A stretch of 64,000 nt of DNA from CAMFLJ01 sp965279255 (GTDB lineage: Bacteria > Actinomycetota > Acidimicrobiia > Acidimicrobiales > Acidimicrobilacustridaceae): assembly GCA_965279255.1 (NCBI GenBank), contig OZ257146.1:4092001-4156000 (forward strand), read 5' to 3'. How positions within the stretch are numbered: the stretch's first letter is position 1; the number at the start of each line of letters is the position of its first letter. Below are positions 9,750 through 18,168 of the stretch, piece by piece. The translations under genes and the position numbers were made by a program. The notes beneath the pieces were generated by a model, which saw nothing but the letters and a program-made list of their open reading frames with translations, was not told the origin of the DNA and did no database searches.

Positions 9750-10645
9750 GAGCGCTCCTCGGCCAGGCGACGGAAGCCGTCGCGCCAGCCCACCCGGCAC
9801 GGGCCGGTGATGGCGAGGCGCTTCGAGTGGTCGGCGACCGACCCGATCGAGGCGCCGGCGATGGGCTCGACCTCGACCCGCGCCTCGACGCCGAGCAGCT
9901 CGCCGAACCAGGCCGTCCACTCCTGCACGCTCACCGGCTCGTCGCCACCCCAGTTGACGATGGTGGCCGGCACGCTCGCGGCGTCGAGCAGCGGCTCGAG
10001 CTGGGCGGCGATGTCGTCGTCGTGGATCGGGCTGTAGGGCATCGGGTCCCAGCGGGTGCGGACGGGCTCGCCGGCCGCCACCGCGTCGAGGTGCCAGTTG
10101 GGCAGGCCACCCTGCTCGCCGTAGGCGGCGCACATGCGGGCGATGGTGACGGGCAGGTCGAGGGAGCGGGCGCAGTAGCGGGCCACGGCCTCCTGGGCGA
10201 TCTTCGACACCGAGTAGGGCGCCGAGGGAGGGGCCATGGCGTCGCCGAGGGGGTCGTCCTCCCGGAAGGCGTGCCACGGGTCGGGGTGGGGCTTGTAGGT
10301 GGTGACCGTGGACATCACCAGCGCGGCCTTGGCCGAGCGGCAGTGCTCGAGCAGGAACCCGGTGGCCTCGGCGTTCACCCGCAGCGCCCGGTCGTAGTCG
10401 TCGGGGCTGAAGTCGGCGGCCAGGTGCAGCAGGTAGGTGAAGTCGGTGGGGAGCTCGTCGAAGCGGCCGTCGGCGATGTCGACCGCCCGCGTGGTCACGC
10501 CGAGCTGCTCGACCCGCTCGCGGGCGGCGGGGTCGGTGAACCGGGCGATGCCCCACACCTCGTTGTCGGGCGCGAGAGACCGGGCCAGGCCCGACGCGAT
10601 GCGCCCCGCCGGCCCGGTGATCAGGATCTTCTCGCCACTCAGCAT
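9746..10645 (-). CDS. NAD-dependent epimerase/dehydratase (extended SDR)
   Basis: This 299-residue protein has an N-terminal Rossmann fold with GPAGRIASGLA (about 11-21) in the place of the usual GxxGxxG, and YSVSK (Tyr/Lys catalytic pair) near residue 150. I chose ATG 10645 because AGGGGGAC lies upstream at good spacing; an in-frame ATG 72 bases further up would add an unconserved Arg/Gly-rich leader. It is the first gene of an epimerase-sulfotransferase-DUF1214 operon and diverges from the TesB gene. It could oxidise or epimerise the compound that the sulfotransferase modifies. Confidence 0.87.
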   Translation of the reverse strand: MLSGEKILITGPAGRIASGLARSLAPDNEVWGIARFTDPAARERVEQLGVTTRAVDIADGRFDELPTDFTYLLHLAADFSPDDYDRALRVNAEATGFLLEHCRSAKAALVMSTVTTYKPHPDPWHAFREDDPLGDAMAPPSAPYSVSKIAQEAVARYCARSLDLPVTIARMCAAYGEQGGLPNWHLDAVAAGEPVRTRWDPMPYSPIHDDDIAAQLEPLLDAASVPATIVNWGGDEPVSVQEWTAWFGELLGVEARVEVEPIAGASIGSVADHSKRLAITGPCRVGWRDGFRRLAEERS

Positions 10646-10743
10646 CCGCCGTCCCCCTGGCCGTCCGTGCCCGTGAGCGACGCCCTCGGTCCGCTCCGAC
10701 GGCCCAGAGGATTCCACAGAGGTGCCGTGGTAACCATGTCCCC

Positions 10744-11640
10744 GTGGAGCTCGAGGAGGACGACGCGACGTTGGAGCAGGCGATCCTCGAGGCGCTCGAC
10801 GGGTTGCTCCCGGCCCTCGACCCGCAGCCGATCGGCGGCGACCGCTTCCGTGTGGTGCCCGAGCCGGGTCGCTTCGACCGGGTCTTCGGGGGCCAGACCC
10901 TCGCCCAGGCCCTGCTGGCCGCGGCGGCGACCGTCACCGACAAGGAGCCCCAGTCGCTCCACGCCTACTTCGCCGATGCGGGTATCCCCGGCGAGGCGGT
11001 CGAGCTCCTCGTCGAGCGGGTGCGCGACGGCCGGTCGTTCTCCACCCGTCGGGTCACCGTCACCCAGGGCGAGCGCCAGCTGCTCGTGGCCATCGCCTCG
11101 TTCCACGCCAACCCCCCGGGCCCGGAGGTGGCCGAGCCGGCTCCGACGGCCCCACCACCCGAGGGGCTCCCGCGCCTGCAGGACTGGGCCGAGCAGGTGC
11201 CGCCCGAGCGCCACGACCAGGGCCGCCTCTGGATCGACCGCCCGCCGCCGCTCGAGATGCGCATGGCCGAGGCCCCGAGCTTCTTCACCGGCGAGGTGGC
11301 CCACGACGCCCGCTCCCACTGGATGCGTCTGCCCCGCGGCGTCGGCGACGACCCGCTGCTGCACGCGGCCCTGCTCACCTACGCCAGCGACTACCTCCTG
11401 CTCGACGTGGTCTTCCGCTCCTACCCGGGTGGCTACCCACCGGCCGGGCTCATGGGGTTCAGCCTCGACCACGCCATCTGGTTCCACCGGCCCGTGCGCG
11501 TCGACGAGTGGGTGCTCCACACCCAGCAGACCGTGGCGATCTCGGGTGACCGCGGTCTGGCCAGGGGCATGCTCCACGACGCCGACGGGCACCTGCTGGC
11601 CACCGTGATGCAGGACGTGCTCGTCCGTGCGGCCCGATGA
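10744..11640 (+). CDS. Acyl-CoA thioesterase II, TesB family
   Basis: This 298-residue double-hotdog enzyme hydrolyses acyl-CoA to free fatty acid and CoA. The first hotdog has GRFDRVFGGQTLAQALLAA (about 40-58) and SLHAYFADAG, and the second has FSLDHAIWFHRP with the expected Asp near 240. Length agrees with the TesB family (about 290). Start is GTG 10744; no Shine-Dalgarno precedes it, and a weak TAACCA hexamer seven bases upstream may make the message leaderless. It is followed by a VOC gene 28 bases downstream and a membrane protein, probably as one transcript. Confidence 0.9.
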   Translation: MELEEDDATLEQAILEALDGLLPALDPQPIGGDRFRVVPEPGRFDRVFGGQTLAQALLAAAATVTDKEPQSLHAYFADAGIPGEAVELLVERVRDGRSFSTRRVTVTQGERQLLVAIASFHANPPGPEVAEPAPTAPPPEGLPRLQDWAEQVPPERHDQGRLWIDRPPPLEMRMAEAPSFFTGEVAHDARSHWMRLPRGVGDDPLLHAALLTYASDYLLLDVVFRSYPGGYPPAGLMGFSLDHAIWFHRPVRVDEWVLHTQQTVAISGDRGLARGMLHDADGHLLATVMQDVLVRAAR

Positions 11641-11668
11641 GGTCGACCCCCTTCGAGAGGTGCACCCG

Positions 11669-12244
11669 ATGACGACCGACCCGAACCGGCTCTTCCAGCA
11701 GTCGTGGCCCGTGGGCGAGTACCGGCTCTTCCAGCTCGGCTTCGTGGTCGACGACCTGTTCGCCGCCGCCCGGCGCTGGGTCGACGTGTTCGCCGTCGGG
11801 CCCTTCCACGTGCTGCCCCGCATGGAGGTCGCCTGCACCTACCGCGGCGCGGAGTCGATGGTCGAGATGCAGGTGGCGGTGGCCCAGGCCGGGCCGGTGC
11901 AGATCGAGCTCATCCAGCAGCACTGCGACCGGCCGAGCATCTACCGCGACCTCTTCCCGTCGGGCGGCACCGGGCTGCACCAGCTCTCGACCGTGACCGC
12001 CGACTACGAGGGCACCACGGCCCACTACCTCGCCCTCGGCTACGAGCTGGCGAGCGAGATCGAGGCTCGTGGCCAGCGGGTGGCCTTCTTCGACACCGTC
12101 GCCGACTTCGGGTTCATGGTCGAGGTCACCGAGGCGGTGCCCGGCTTCCTCGACCAGCTCACGGCGATCTCCCGGACCTGCGCCGACTGGGACGGCTCCG
12201 ACCCCGTGCGCATCCTCACCCGAGACGGCTACCGGATCCCGTAG
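11669..12244 (+). CDS. VOC superfamily (glyoxalase-like) protein
   Basis: This 191-residue protein has two betaalphabetabetabeta modules: an N-terminal LGFVVDDLFAAARRW and a C-terminal GTGLHQLSTVTADYEGTTAHY. Candidate metal ligands are His and Glu at QIELIQQH and HQLS. ATG 11669 has CGAGAGG eight bases upstream; a longer frame starting inside the preceding thioesterase is possible but lacks a ribosome-binding site. Members act as metal-dependent isomerases, lyases or dioxygenases; the reaction is unassigned. It probably shares a transcript with tesB. Confidence 0.82.
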   Translation: MTTDPNRLFQQSWPVGEYRLFQLGFVVDDLFAAARRWVDVFAVGPFHVLPRMEVACTYRGAESMVEMQVAVAQAGPVQIELIQQHCDRPSIYRDLFPSGGTGLHQLSTVTADYEGTTAHYLALGYELASEIEARGQRVAFFDTVADFGFMVEVTEAVPGFLDQLTAISRTCADWDGSDPVRILTRDGYRIP

Positions 12245-12247
12245 TCG

Positions 12248-12910
12248 ATGGCCCTGCTGTTCACCATCCTGGTGCTCGGCGTGCTGGCGAGCCTCTCGCC
12301 GAGCACCATCGTCGTGTTCATCCTGCTGCTGGCCACCAAGCGGGCGACCGTGAACGGCGCGGCCTTCCTGATCGGCTGGACGCTGTCGCTCGTCGTCGTG
12401 TTCGTCGGCAGCTACGTCATCGGCGGCACCCACACGGCGTCGCAGGGTGCCGGCCACGCCACCCTGAACGTGGTCGAGATCGTGCTCGGCCTGGGGCTGG
12501 TGATCCTCGGCGTGCGCGAGTGGCGCCACCGCGACCGGCCCCGGAAGGCCTCCCCGCGAGAGGCGAGCATGAAGGACCGGCTCGAGGACCTCGGCCCGCT
12601 GGAAGCGGTGGTCGTGGGCGTGTGGGAGCAGCCGTGGACCCTCACCGCGGCGGCGGCCCTCGTGGTGGCGAACCACCACGAGGCCCTGGTGCTGGCGGTG
12701 GTGTCGTTCCTCGTCTTCACCGTCGTGTCGACCGCGACCGTGGGCGTGACCTACCTCTACTTCGCCCGTCGGCCCGGCGAGGCCGAGGCCCACCTGAACG
12801 CCCTCAAGGAGCGCCTGGTGGAGCTGGGCCCGACCCTGGTCGCGCTGGTCTCGTTCGTCGTAGGCCTCTACCTGGTGGGCGACGGCACGCTGTCACTGCT
12901 CACGCGCTGA
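12248..12910 (+). CDS. GAP/Sap-family integral membrane protein
   Basis: This 220-residue protein has about six membrane helices: residues 2-28, 38-62, 75-92, 118-140, 145-170 and 195-215. A charged loop at 93-117 (REWRHRDRPRKASPREASMKD) is cytoplasmic by the positive-inside rule. The pattern resembles the Sap (sulfolipid-addressing protein) / LysE-like group of actinobacteria, where members help move lipids across the membrane. It starts three bases after the VOC stop, so the two are almost certainly co-translated. The cargo is unknown. Confidence 0.8.
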   Translation: MALLFTILVLGVLASLSPSTIVVFILLLATKRATVNGAAFLIGWTLSLVVVFVGSYVIGGTHTASQGAGHATLNVVEIVLGLGLVILGVREWRHRDRPRKASPREASMKDRLEDLGPLEAVVVGVWEQPWTLTAAAALVVANHHEALVLAVVSFLVFTVVSTATVGVTYLYFARRPGEAEAHLNALKERLVELGPTLVALVSFVVGLYLVGDGTLSLLTR

Positions 12911-12919
12911 TCGCCGGTG

Positions 12920-14041
12920 TCAGGGCCGACCGAGGCGACGCAGGTGGCGGTAGTGCGAGCCGAGGGCCTGGCGCAGCGTGGGCTGCACCCGGTGCTCGAC
13001 CGAGAAGTCGTCGCACACCCGCTGCACCACGGGGAGGATCTCCGGGTAGGCGGTGTGGGGCACCCTCGGGAAGAGGTGGTGCTCGGTCTGGTAGTTGAGC
13101 CCGCCCGTGTACCAGGTCACCATCCGGGCGACCGGGCCACGGCCGTGGCAGAAGTCGACCGTCGAGCGGACCTGCCACTCGTGCCAGCCCACGCCGGGGA
13201 GCTCGTCGTTGGTGCGGAACTCGGCCTGCTCGACGGCGTGGGCGAGCTGGAAGACCACGCCGAGCAGCAGCCCGGCGATGGCGAGGGTCAGCGAGATGCC
13301 GAGCACGACGATCCACCAGGGGTGCAGCAGCAGCGGCACCACGACCATGGCGAACACGAAGGTGGTCTTGGTCAGGACCAGCACGGTGTAGTCACCGAAC
13401 GACGGACGTCGGCCGAGCCGGTCGCCGCTGACCGACTGGGAGATCACGCCGATGATGTCGGCCACCATGATCGCCACCGCGGTGAAGCAGTAGAGCGCCC
13501 AGAGGTAGAGGTGCTGGAAGCGGTGCCACGGGTGGCGCTGCTGCTGCGGGGCGAGGCGGCCGAAGGGGGCCAGGGCGATGTCGTCGTCCTTGCCGACCAC
13601 GTTGGTGGCGGTGTGGTGGACCTGCACGTGGCCCTTGATCCACTGGCTGGCGCTGGCGCCGACGGCGTACATCGACCAGCCGACGGCCCGGTTGGCGACG
13701 GTCAGGCGCTTGGCGCCGTGGGTGCGGAACAGGGCGTTGTGGTTGGCGTCGTGCTGGATGTTGAAGCCGACCCCCGCCATCGACACCGCCAGCGAGGTGC
13801 AGGCGAGGATGCCGAGCCACCACGAGCCGGCGAGCAGCAGCAGCACGTAGGAGGCGATGTACCAGGCCCCGATGACGAGCGCCTTGCGCTGGAGGCGCCC
13901 GTGGGCCCGTCGGAGGGTGCGCTCGTCGAGGCACTCCTCGATGGCGGCGTTGAGCTCCACGCCGAAGTGACGGCCGGTGGTGGCGTCGTCGGTGTCGGGG
14001 CGCGCGGTGGCCACCCCTGATCCGTGTGCGGTGTCGGGCAT
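12920..14041 (-). CDS. Membrane fatty acyl desaturase (front-end/DesA3-like)
   Basis: This 373-residue di-iron membrane enzyme has all three histidine boxes: HDANH (97-101), HVQVHH (138-143) and QTEHH (318-322). The Gln in the third box is typical of front-end and linoleoyl-type desaturases and of mycobacterial DesA3. Hydrophobic pairs at about 55-95 and 180-240 anchor it. There is no fused cytochrome b5. It diverges from katG across a 399-base gap and converges on the GAP-family gene with a nine-base gap. Regiospecificity cannot be read from sequence. Confidence 0.92.
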   Translation of the reverse strand: MPDTAHGSGVATARPDTDDATTGRHFGVELNAAIEECLDERTLRRAHGRLQRKALVIGAWYIASYVLLLLAGSWWLGILACTSLAVSMAGVGFNIQHDANHNALFRTHGAKRLTVANRAVGWSMYAVGASASQWIKGHVQVHHTATNVVGKDDDIALAPFGRLAPQQQRHPWHRFQHLYLWALYCFTAVAIMVADIIGVISQSVSGDRLGRRPSFGDYTVLVLTKTTFVFAMVVVPLLLHPWWIVVLGISLTLAIAGLLLGVVFQLAHAVEQAEFRTNDELPGVGWHEWQVRSTVDFCHGRGPVARMVTWYTGGLNYQTEHHLFPRVPHTAYPEILPVVQRVCDDFSVEHRVQPTLRQALGSHYRHLRRLGRP

Positions 14042-14440
14042 GTGGGTTCACGCTTCCCCCGTGGGCATCGACCGTCGGGTCGACCGGGGGAGCGGGGGCT
14101 CGGCTCCACGGGCGACACCGAGAGAGCGGGCTCCTCGGGCATCGTGCTACGGGTCGCTACCACGGCCTGCAACGTGTCTGCAGCGACATGGGCCGACCTC
14201 GTACGGACGGTCATGAGCAGCACCCAGGTCCCGGTCCCGCGGTCGGACCGGTGCCTCTGCGATGTGGGCCCAGGGTACCGGTACCTGAGCGGGTATCCCG
14301 GTCGGGGCGGTGGTTCGTCGATCGCGCTCGTAGGGAGAATCGATCGGCTCGCCGGAATCCTGGTGGCGCGGCGTCGTTACCGTCACCGAAGGACGGGCCG
14401 TCGACCACGGTCCCGCCACCCGCATGCGAGGAGGAACGCC
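14042..14440. other. Divergent intergenic region between desaturase and katG
   Basis: This 399-base stretch has no gene I can support. Near its middle is a perfect 12-base palindrome, GGTACCGGTACC (14274-14285). A TACCGT hexamer at 14378-14383 could be the -10 of katG, giving a leader of about 50 bases before the GAGGAGG site at 14428-14434. No FurA-like gene is present. Confidence 0.5.
14274..14285. promoter_or_regulatory. Palindrome GGTACCGGTACC in the desaturase-katG divergent region
   Basis: Perfect 12-base palindrome made of two GGTACC units, about 155 bases upstream of katG and 230 from the desaturase start. It could be an operator; nothing nearby identifies the protein. Confidence 0.3.
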
Positions 14441-16621
14441 GTGTCCGAGAGCGAGAACCCCGTCATCTCCGCACCGGAGCCCGAGCCCCACCGGCCCCGG
14501 TCGAACAAGGACTGGTGGCCCGAGCAGCTCGACCTGAGCGTGCTTCGCCCCCACGAGCAGCGTGTCGATCCACGGGGGCCCGACTTCCGCTACGCGGACG
14601 CCTTCGCGACGGTCGACGTCGACGAGGTGAAGCGTGCGCTCGTCGAGGTGATGCACACCTCGCAGGACTGGTGGCCCTCCGACTACGGCCACTACGGCCC
14701 GCTCTTCATCCGGATGGCCTGGCACGCGGCCGGCACCTACCGCATCGCCGACGGCCGTGGTGGAGGCGGCGCCGGGCTGCAGCGCTTCGCCCCGCTCAAC
14801 AGCTGGCCCGACAACGCCAACCTCGACAAGGCCCGCCGGCTGCTCTGGCCGGTCAAGCAGCGCTTCGGCGACGCCGTGTCGTGGGCCGACCTGATCGTGC
14901 TCGCCGGCAACGTCGCCCTCGAGGACATGGGGTTCGAGACGTTCGGCTTCGGGTTCGGCCGTCCCGACGCCTTCGAGCCCGACGAGGTGATCTGGGGCCC
15001 CGAGGACACCTGGCTCGGCGACGAGCGCTACAGCGGCGACCGCGAGCTGGCCGACACCCTGGGTGCGGTGCAGATGGGCCTCATCTACGTGAACCCGGAG
15101 GGGCCCAACGGCAACCCCGACCCCGTCGGCTCGGCCCGCGACATCCGGGAGACGTTCGCCCGCATGGCGATGGACGACGAGGAGACCGTCGCCCTGATCG
15201 TCGGCGGCCACACCTTCGGCAAGTGCCACGGTGCCGCGTCGGGCGAGCACGTCGGAGCGGAGCCGGAGGGCTGCCCGGTGCACGCCATGGGCCTCGGATG
15301 GCCCAACACCTTCGGCACGGGTGTCGGCTCCGACGCCATCACGAGCGGGCTCGAGGGGGCCTGGACCGCCGAACCCACCCGGTGGGACAACGGCTACCTC
15401 GACAACCTCTTCGGCTACGACTGGGAGCTCACCGAGAGCCCTGCCGGGGCCAAGCAGTGGACGCCGACGAACCCCGAGGCCCAGGGCACCGTGCCCGACG
15501 CCCACGACCCGTCGCGGCGCCATGCCCCGATGATGCTCACCTCCGACCTGGCCCTGCGGTTCGACCCGGTCTACGAGCCCATCGCCCGCCGCTTCCACGA
15601 GCACCCCGACCAGCTCGCCGACGCCTTCGCCCGGGCCTGGTACAAGCTCCTGCACCGCGACATGGGCCCGGTCAGCCGCTTCCTCGGGCCGTGGGTGCCC
15701 GAGCCCCAGCTGTGGCAGGACCCGGTGCCGCCGGTCGACCACGAGCTGGTCGGCGAGGCCGAGATCGCCGAGCTGAAGCGGCGGGTCCTCGACTCGGGCC
15801 TGTCGGTGCCGCAGCTCGTGGCCACCGCCTGGGCGTCGGCGGCCAGCTTCCGGGGCACCGACAAGCGAGGCGGTGCCAACGGTGCCCGCATCCGCCTGGC
15901 CCCGCAGAAGGACTGGGACGTCAACGAGCCGGAGCAGCTGGCCGAGGTCCTGGCCGTGCTCGAGCGCATCCGCGACGAGTTCGCCGACGGGCGCACCGAC
16001 GGAGTGCGGGTGTCGCTGGCCGACCTGATCGTGCTGGCCGGCTCGGCGGCGGTCGAGGAGGCGGCGCGGGCGGCGGGCCACGAGGTCGTGGTGCCCTTCC
16101 ACCCGGGCCGCACCGACGCCACCCAGGAGCAGACCGACGTCGAGTCGTTCACGGTGCTCGAGCCCCGCGCCGACGGCTTCCGGGGCTGGCGTCGCCCGGC
16201 CGAGAAGCTGGCGCCCGAGACGCTCCTGCTCGACCGGGCCAACCTGCTCACGCTGACGGCCCGGGAGATGACGGTGCTCGTCGGCGGCATGCGCGCCCTC
16301 GACGCCAACGTGGGTCGCTCGCCGGTGGGCGTGCTCACCGACCGGCCCGGTGTGCTCTCCAACGACGTGCTCGTGAACCTGCTCGACTCGTCGACGGTGT
16401 GGACGACCTCCACCGAGGAGGACGTGTACGAGGGCCGTGACCGCTCGTCCGGCGAGCTGCGCGGGACGGCATCGTCGGTCGACCTCGTGCTCGGCTCGCA
16501 CTCGCAGCTGCGGGCCCTGACCGAGCTCTACGCCGAGGACGGCTCGGAGACACGGTTCGTCCGGGACTTCGTCGCGGCGTGGGTGAAGGTCATGGAGCTC
16601 GACCGGTTCGACCTCCGCTGA
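14441..16621 (+). CDS. katG: Catalase-peroxidase KatG
   Basis: This 726-residue haem enzyme removes hydrogen peroxide by catalase and peroxidase reactions. Start is GTG 14441, with GAGGAGG six bases upstream. The distal site R91-W94-H95 lies in RMAWHAAGTYR and the proximal His257 in VGGHTFGKCHG. The Met-Tyr-Trp cross-link needed for catalase activity is intact: W94, Y216 (IYVNPEG) and M242 (FARMAM). Both duplicated peroxidase halves are present and length is normal. A GC hairpin at 16649-16681 follows. No furA regulator gene is adjacent, unlike in mycobacteria. Confidence 0.97.
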   Translation: MSESENPVISAPEPEPHRPRSNKDWWPEQLDLSVLRPHEQRVDPRGPDFRYADAFATVDVDEVKRALVEVMHTSQDWWPSDYGHYGPLFIRMAWHAAGTYRIADGRGGGGAGLQRFAPLNSWPDNANLDKARRLLWPVKQRFGDAVSWADLIVLAGNVALEDMGFETFGFGFGRPDAFEPDEVIWGPEDTWLGDERYSGDRELADTLGAVQMGLIYVNPEGPNGNPDPVGSARDIRETFARMAMDDEETVALIVGGHTFGKCHGAASGEHVGAEPEGCPVHAMGLGWPNTFGTGVGSDAITSGLEGAWTAEPTRWDNGYLDNLFGYDWELTESPAGAKQWTPTNPEAQGTVPDAHDPSRRHAPMMLTSDLALRFDPVYEPIARRFHEHPDQLADAFARAWYKLLHRDMGPVSRFLGPWVPEPQLWQDPVPPVDHELVGEAEIAELKRRVLDSGLSVPQLVATAWASAASFRGTDKRGGANGARIRLAPQKDWDVNEPEQLAEVLAVLERIRDEFADGRTDGVRVSLADLIVLAGSAAVEEAARAAGHEVVVPFHPGRTDATQEQTDVESFTVLEPRADGFRGWRRPAEKLAPETLLLDRANLLTLTAREMTVLVGGMRALDANVGRSPVGVLTDRPGVLSNDVLVNLLDSSTVWTTSTEEDVYEGRDRSSGELRGTASSVDLVLGSHSQLRALTELYAEDGSETRFVRDFVAAWVKVMELDRFDLR

Positions 16622-16648
16622 GCCCGTCGCAGGGCGACCCCTCCACCT

Positions 16649-16681
16649 CGGCCCGCCCGGCGCCCGACGCCGGTCGGGCCG
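16649..16681 (+). terminator. Hairpin downstream of katG
   Basis: CGGCCCG (16649-16655) pairs with CGGGCCG (16675-16681), and CGGCG with CGCCG inside, closing a five-base loop. There is no U-tract; such U-less GC hairpins are common terminator candidates in actinobacteria. Confidence 0.55.
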
Positions 16682-16730
16682 GGGGGAGCCGGTCGGGACC
16701 TTCGGCCGTCGACACCTGCGGTGACGGCTG

Positions 16731-16747
16731 CTAGAAGCAGGTTCCAG
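16731..16747. promoter_or_regulatory. Imperfect palindrome upstream of the P450 gene
   Basis: CTAGAA then five bases then TTCCAG (5 of 6 arm positions complementary), about 40 bases before the ribosome-binding site. TetR-type regulators of lipid genes bind sites of this general shape, but no regulator gene is adjacent. Confidence 0.3.
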
Positions 16748-16785
16748 CAAGCCGCCGAAGGGCGGTGGGGGAAGGGACCACACCG

Positions 16786-18024
16786 ATGAGCGATCAGCCC
16801 GAGATCAACCTGCTCGACCCGCAGTTCTACGTCGACCCGTGGGACGCCTACCGCTGGCTGCGCGACAACTCGCCGGTGCACTGGGACCCGGTGCAGCAGC
16901 TCTGGGGCATCTCCCGCTACGCCGACGTCATGGCGGTCGAGAACGACTCGTCCCTCTACAGCTCGTTCCAGGGGTCGCGCCCGAAGATCGACCAGAGCGC
17001 CGACCGGTCGATGATCAACCTCGACGACCCCCACCACCAGGACCAGCGCAAGCTCGTGGTGCGCCGCTTCACGCCGAAGGCCGTGCGCGACCACGAGGCC
17101 GAGGTCCACCGGCTGTGCGACGAGATCATCGACGCCGCCACCGCGTCGGGCTCGGGGCAGATCGAGATCGTCGAGCAGGTCGCGTCGCGGCTGCCGGCCA
17201 TGGAGATCGCCCACCTGCTCGGCTACGGCTACGACGGCTGGGAGCTGATCCGTGAGGTCTCCGCCCTGACCATGTATTCCGCGGGGCAGACCAACGCCGA
17301 CGGCTCGCCCCAGACCTCGTTCGACGATGCCGTCGTCGAGGTGATGATGCGCTGGGCCGGGGTGACGATGGAGATCATCGCCGCTCGCCGGGCCGACCCT
17401 CAGGACGACCTCATCTCGATCTGGGCCCACACCGAGCAGGGTGGCGAGCCCTGGCCCGACGACAAGATCCTCGAGGAGTGCCTCCTCATCGTCGACGGCG
17501 GGGCCGAGACCACACGGGCCGTCATCGGGGCCATCTGCCGCCAGCTGGCGCTCGAGCCCGGCGTGCAGCGCCAGCTGCGCGACGACCCGTCGCTGCTGGA
17601 GACGACGGCGGTCGAGGAGTTCGTGCGGTTCGTGTCGCCGGTGCTCAACATGCGCCGCACCGTCACCCGCGACCATGAGCTGAACGGCCAGCAGCTGAAG
17701 GCCGGCGACGAGCTGCTGCTCATGTACCCGTCGGCCAACCACGACGAGCGGGTCTTCGACGACCCCGAGCGCTTCGACGTGACCCGCCACATCAAGCACC
17801 ACGTGGCCTTCGGCTTCGGCACCCACGTGTGCCTCGGCGCCCCGCTCGCCCGCATGGAGCTGCGGATCATGTTCGAGCACCTGCTCGCCCGCCTCCCCGA
17901 GTGGCACCTGGCGCCCGGCACCGAGCCGCAGATCCTGGCCGCCACGTTCGCCCGGGCCTGGGAGTCGGTGCACATCGAGTTCGACCCTGCCGGCGTGAAG
18001 CCTGCCCTCGTCCCCGTCGCCTAG
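16786..18024 (+). CDS. Cytochrome P450
   Basis: This 412-residue soluble monooxygenase has an I-helix GGAETT (238-243; Glu-Thr replaces the usual acid/alcohol pair arrangement), an ExxR in EEFVR (278-281), and a haem-binding loop FGFGTHVCLG with Cys349. Start ATG 16786 is preceded by GGGGAAGGGA at about eight bases. The style (HHQDQRKLVVRRFTP, GGAETTR) resembles CYP families that oxidise sterols and fatty acids in actinobacteria. No ferredoxin gene is adjacent, so electron partners are elsewhere. An imperfect palindrome CTAGAA-N5-TTCCAG lies about 50 bases upstream. The IS481 element begins 35 bases after the stop. Confidence 0.95.
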   Translation: MSDQPEINLLDPQFYVDPWDAYRWLRDNSPVHWDPVQQLWGISRYADVMAVENDSSLYSSFQGSRPKIDQSADRSMINLDDPHHQDQRKLVVRRFTPKAVRDHEAEVHRLCDEIIDAATASGSGQIEIVEQVASRLPAMEIAHLLGYGYDGWELIREVSALTMYSAGQTNADGSPQTSFDDAVVEVMMRWAGVTMEIIAARRADPQDDLISIWAHTEQGGEPWPDDKILEECLLIVDGGAETTRAVIGAICRQLALEPGVQRQLRDDPSLLETTAVEEFVRFVSPVLNMRRTVTRDHELNGQQLKAGDELLLMYPSANHDERVFDDPERFDVTRHIKHHVAFGFGTHVCLGAPLARMELRIMFEHLLARLPEWHLAPGTEPQILAATFARAWESVHIEFDPAGVKPALVPVA

Positions 18025-18058
18025 CCGGACCGACGCCTCAGGCCGGACCCGCGTTCGG

Positions 18059-18095
18059 GTTCTGGTGGAGATCCGCCCCCGGAATCGGGGGGTGT
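18059..18095 (+). repeat. Left terminal inverted repeat of the IS481 element
   Basis: Starts GTTCTGGTGGAG and contains the palindrome CCCCCGGAATCGGGGG at 18076-18091. An 18-base block here (18076-18093) is also identical in direct orientation to 19424-19441, because the block is self-complementary. Confidence 0.7.
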
Positions 18096-18168
18096 CTCTT
18101 CTCAGGACATCGGTGACAGTTGATGTCGCGAGACATGGGTGACACCTGTTGGGCCGTGACGATGGGTC

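Noticed and set aside
14042..14440. A furA-like regulator gene upstream of katG
   Set aside because: Frames in this gap are short, Arg-rich and lack a helix-turn-helix or metal-binding pattern.
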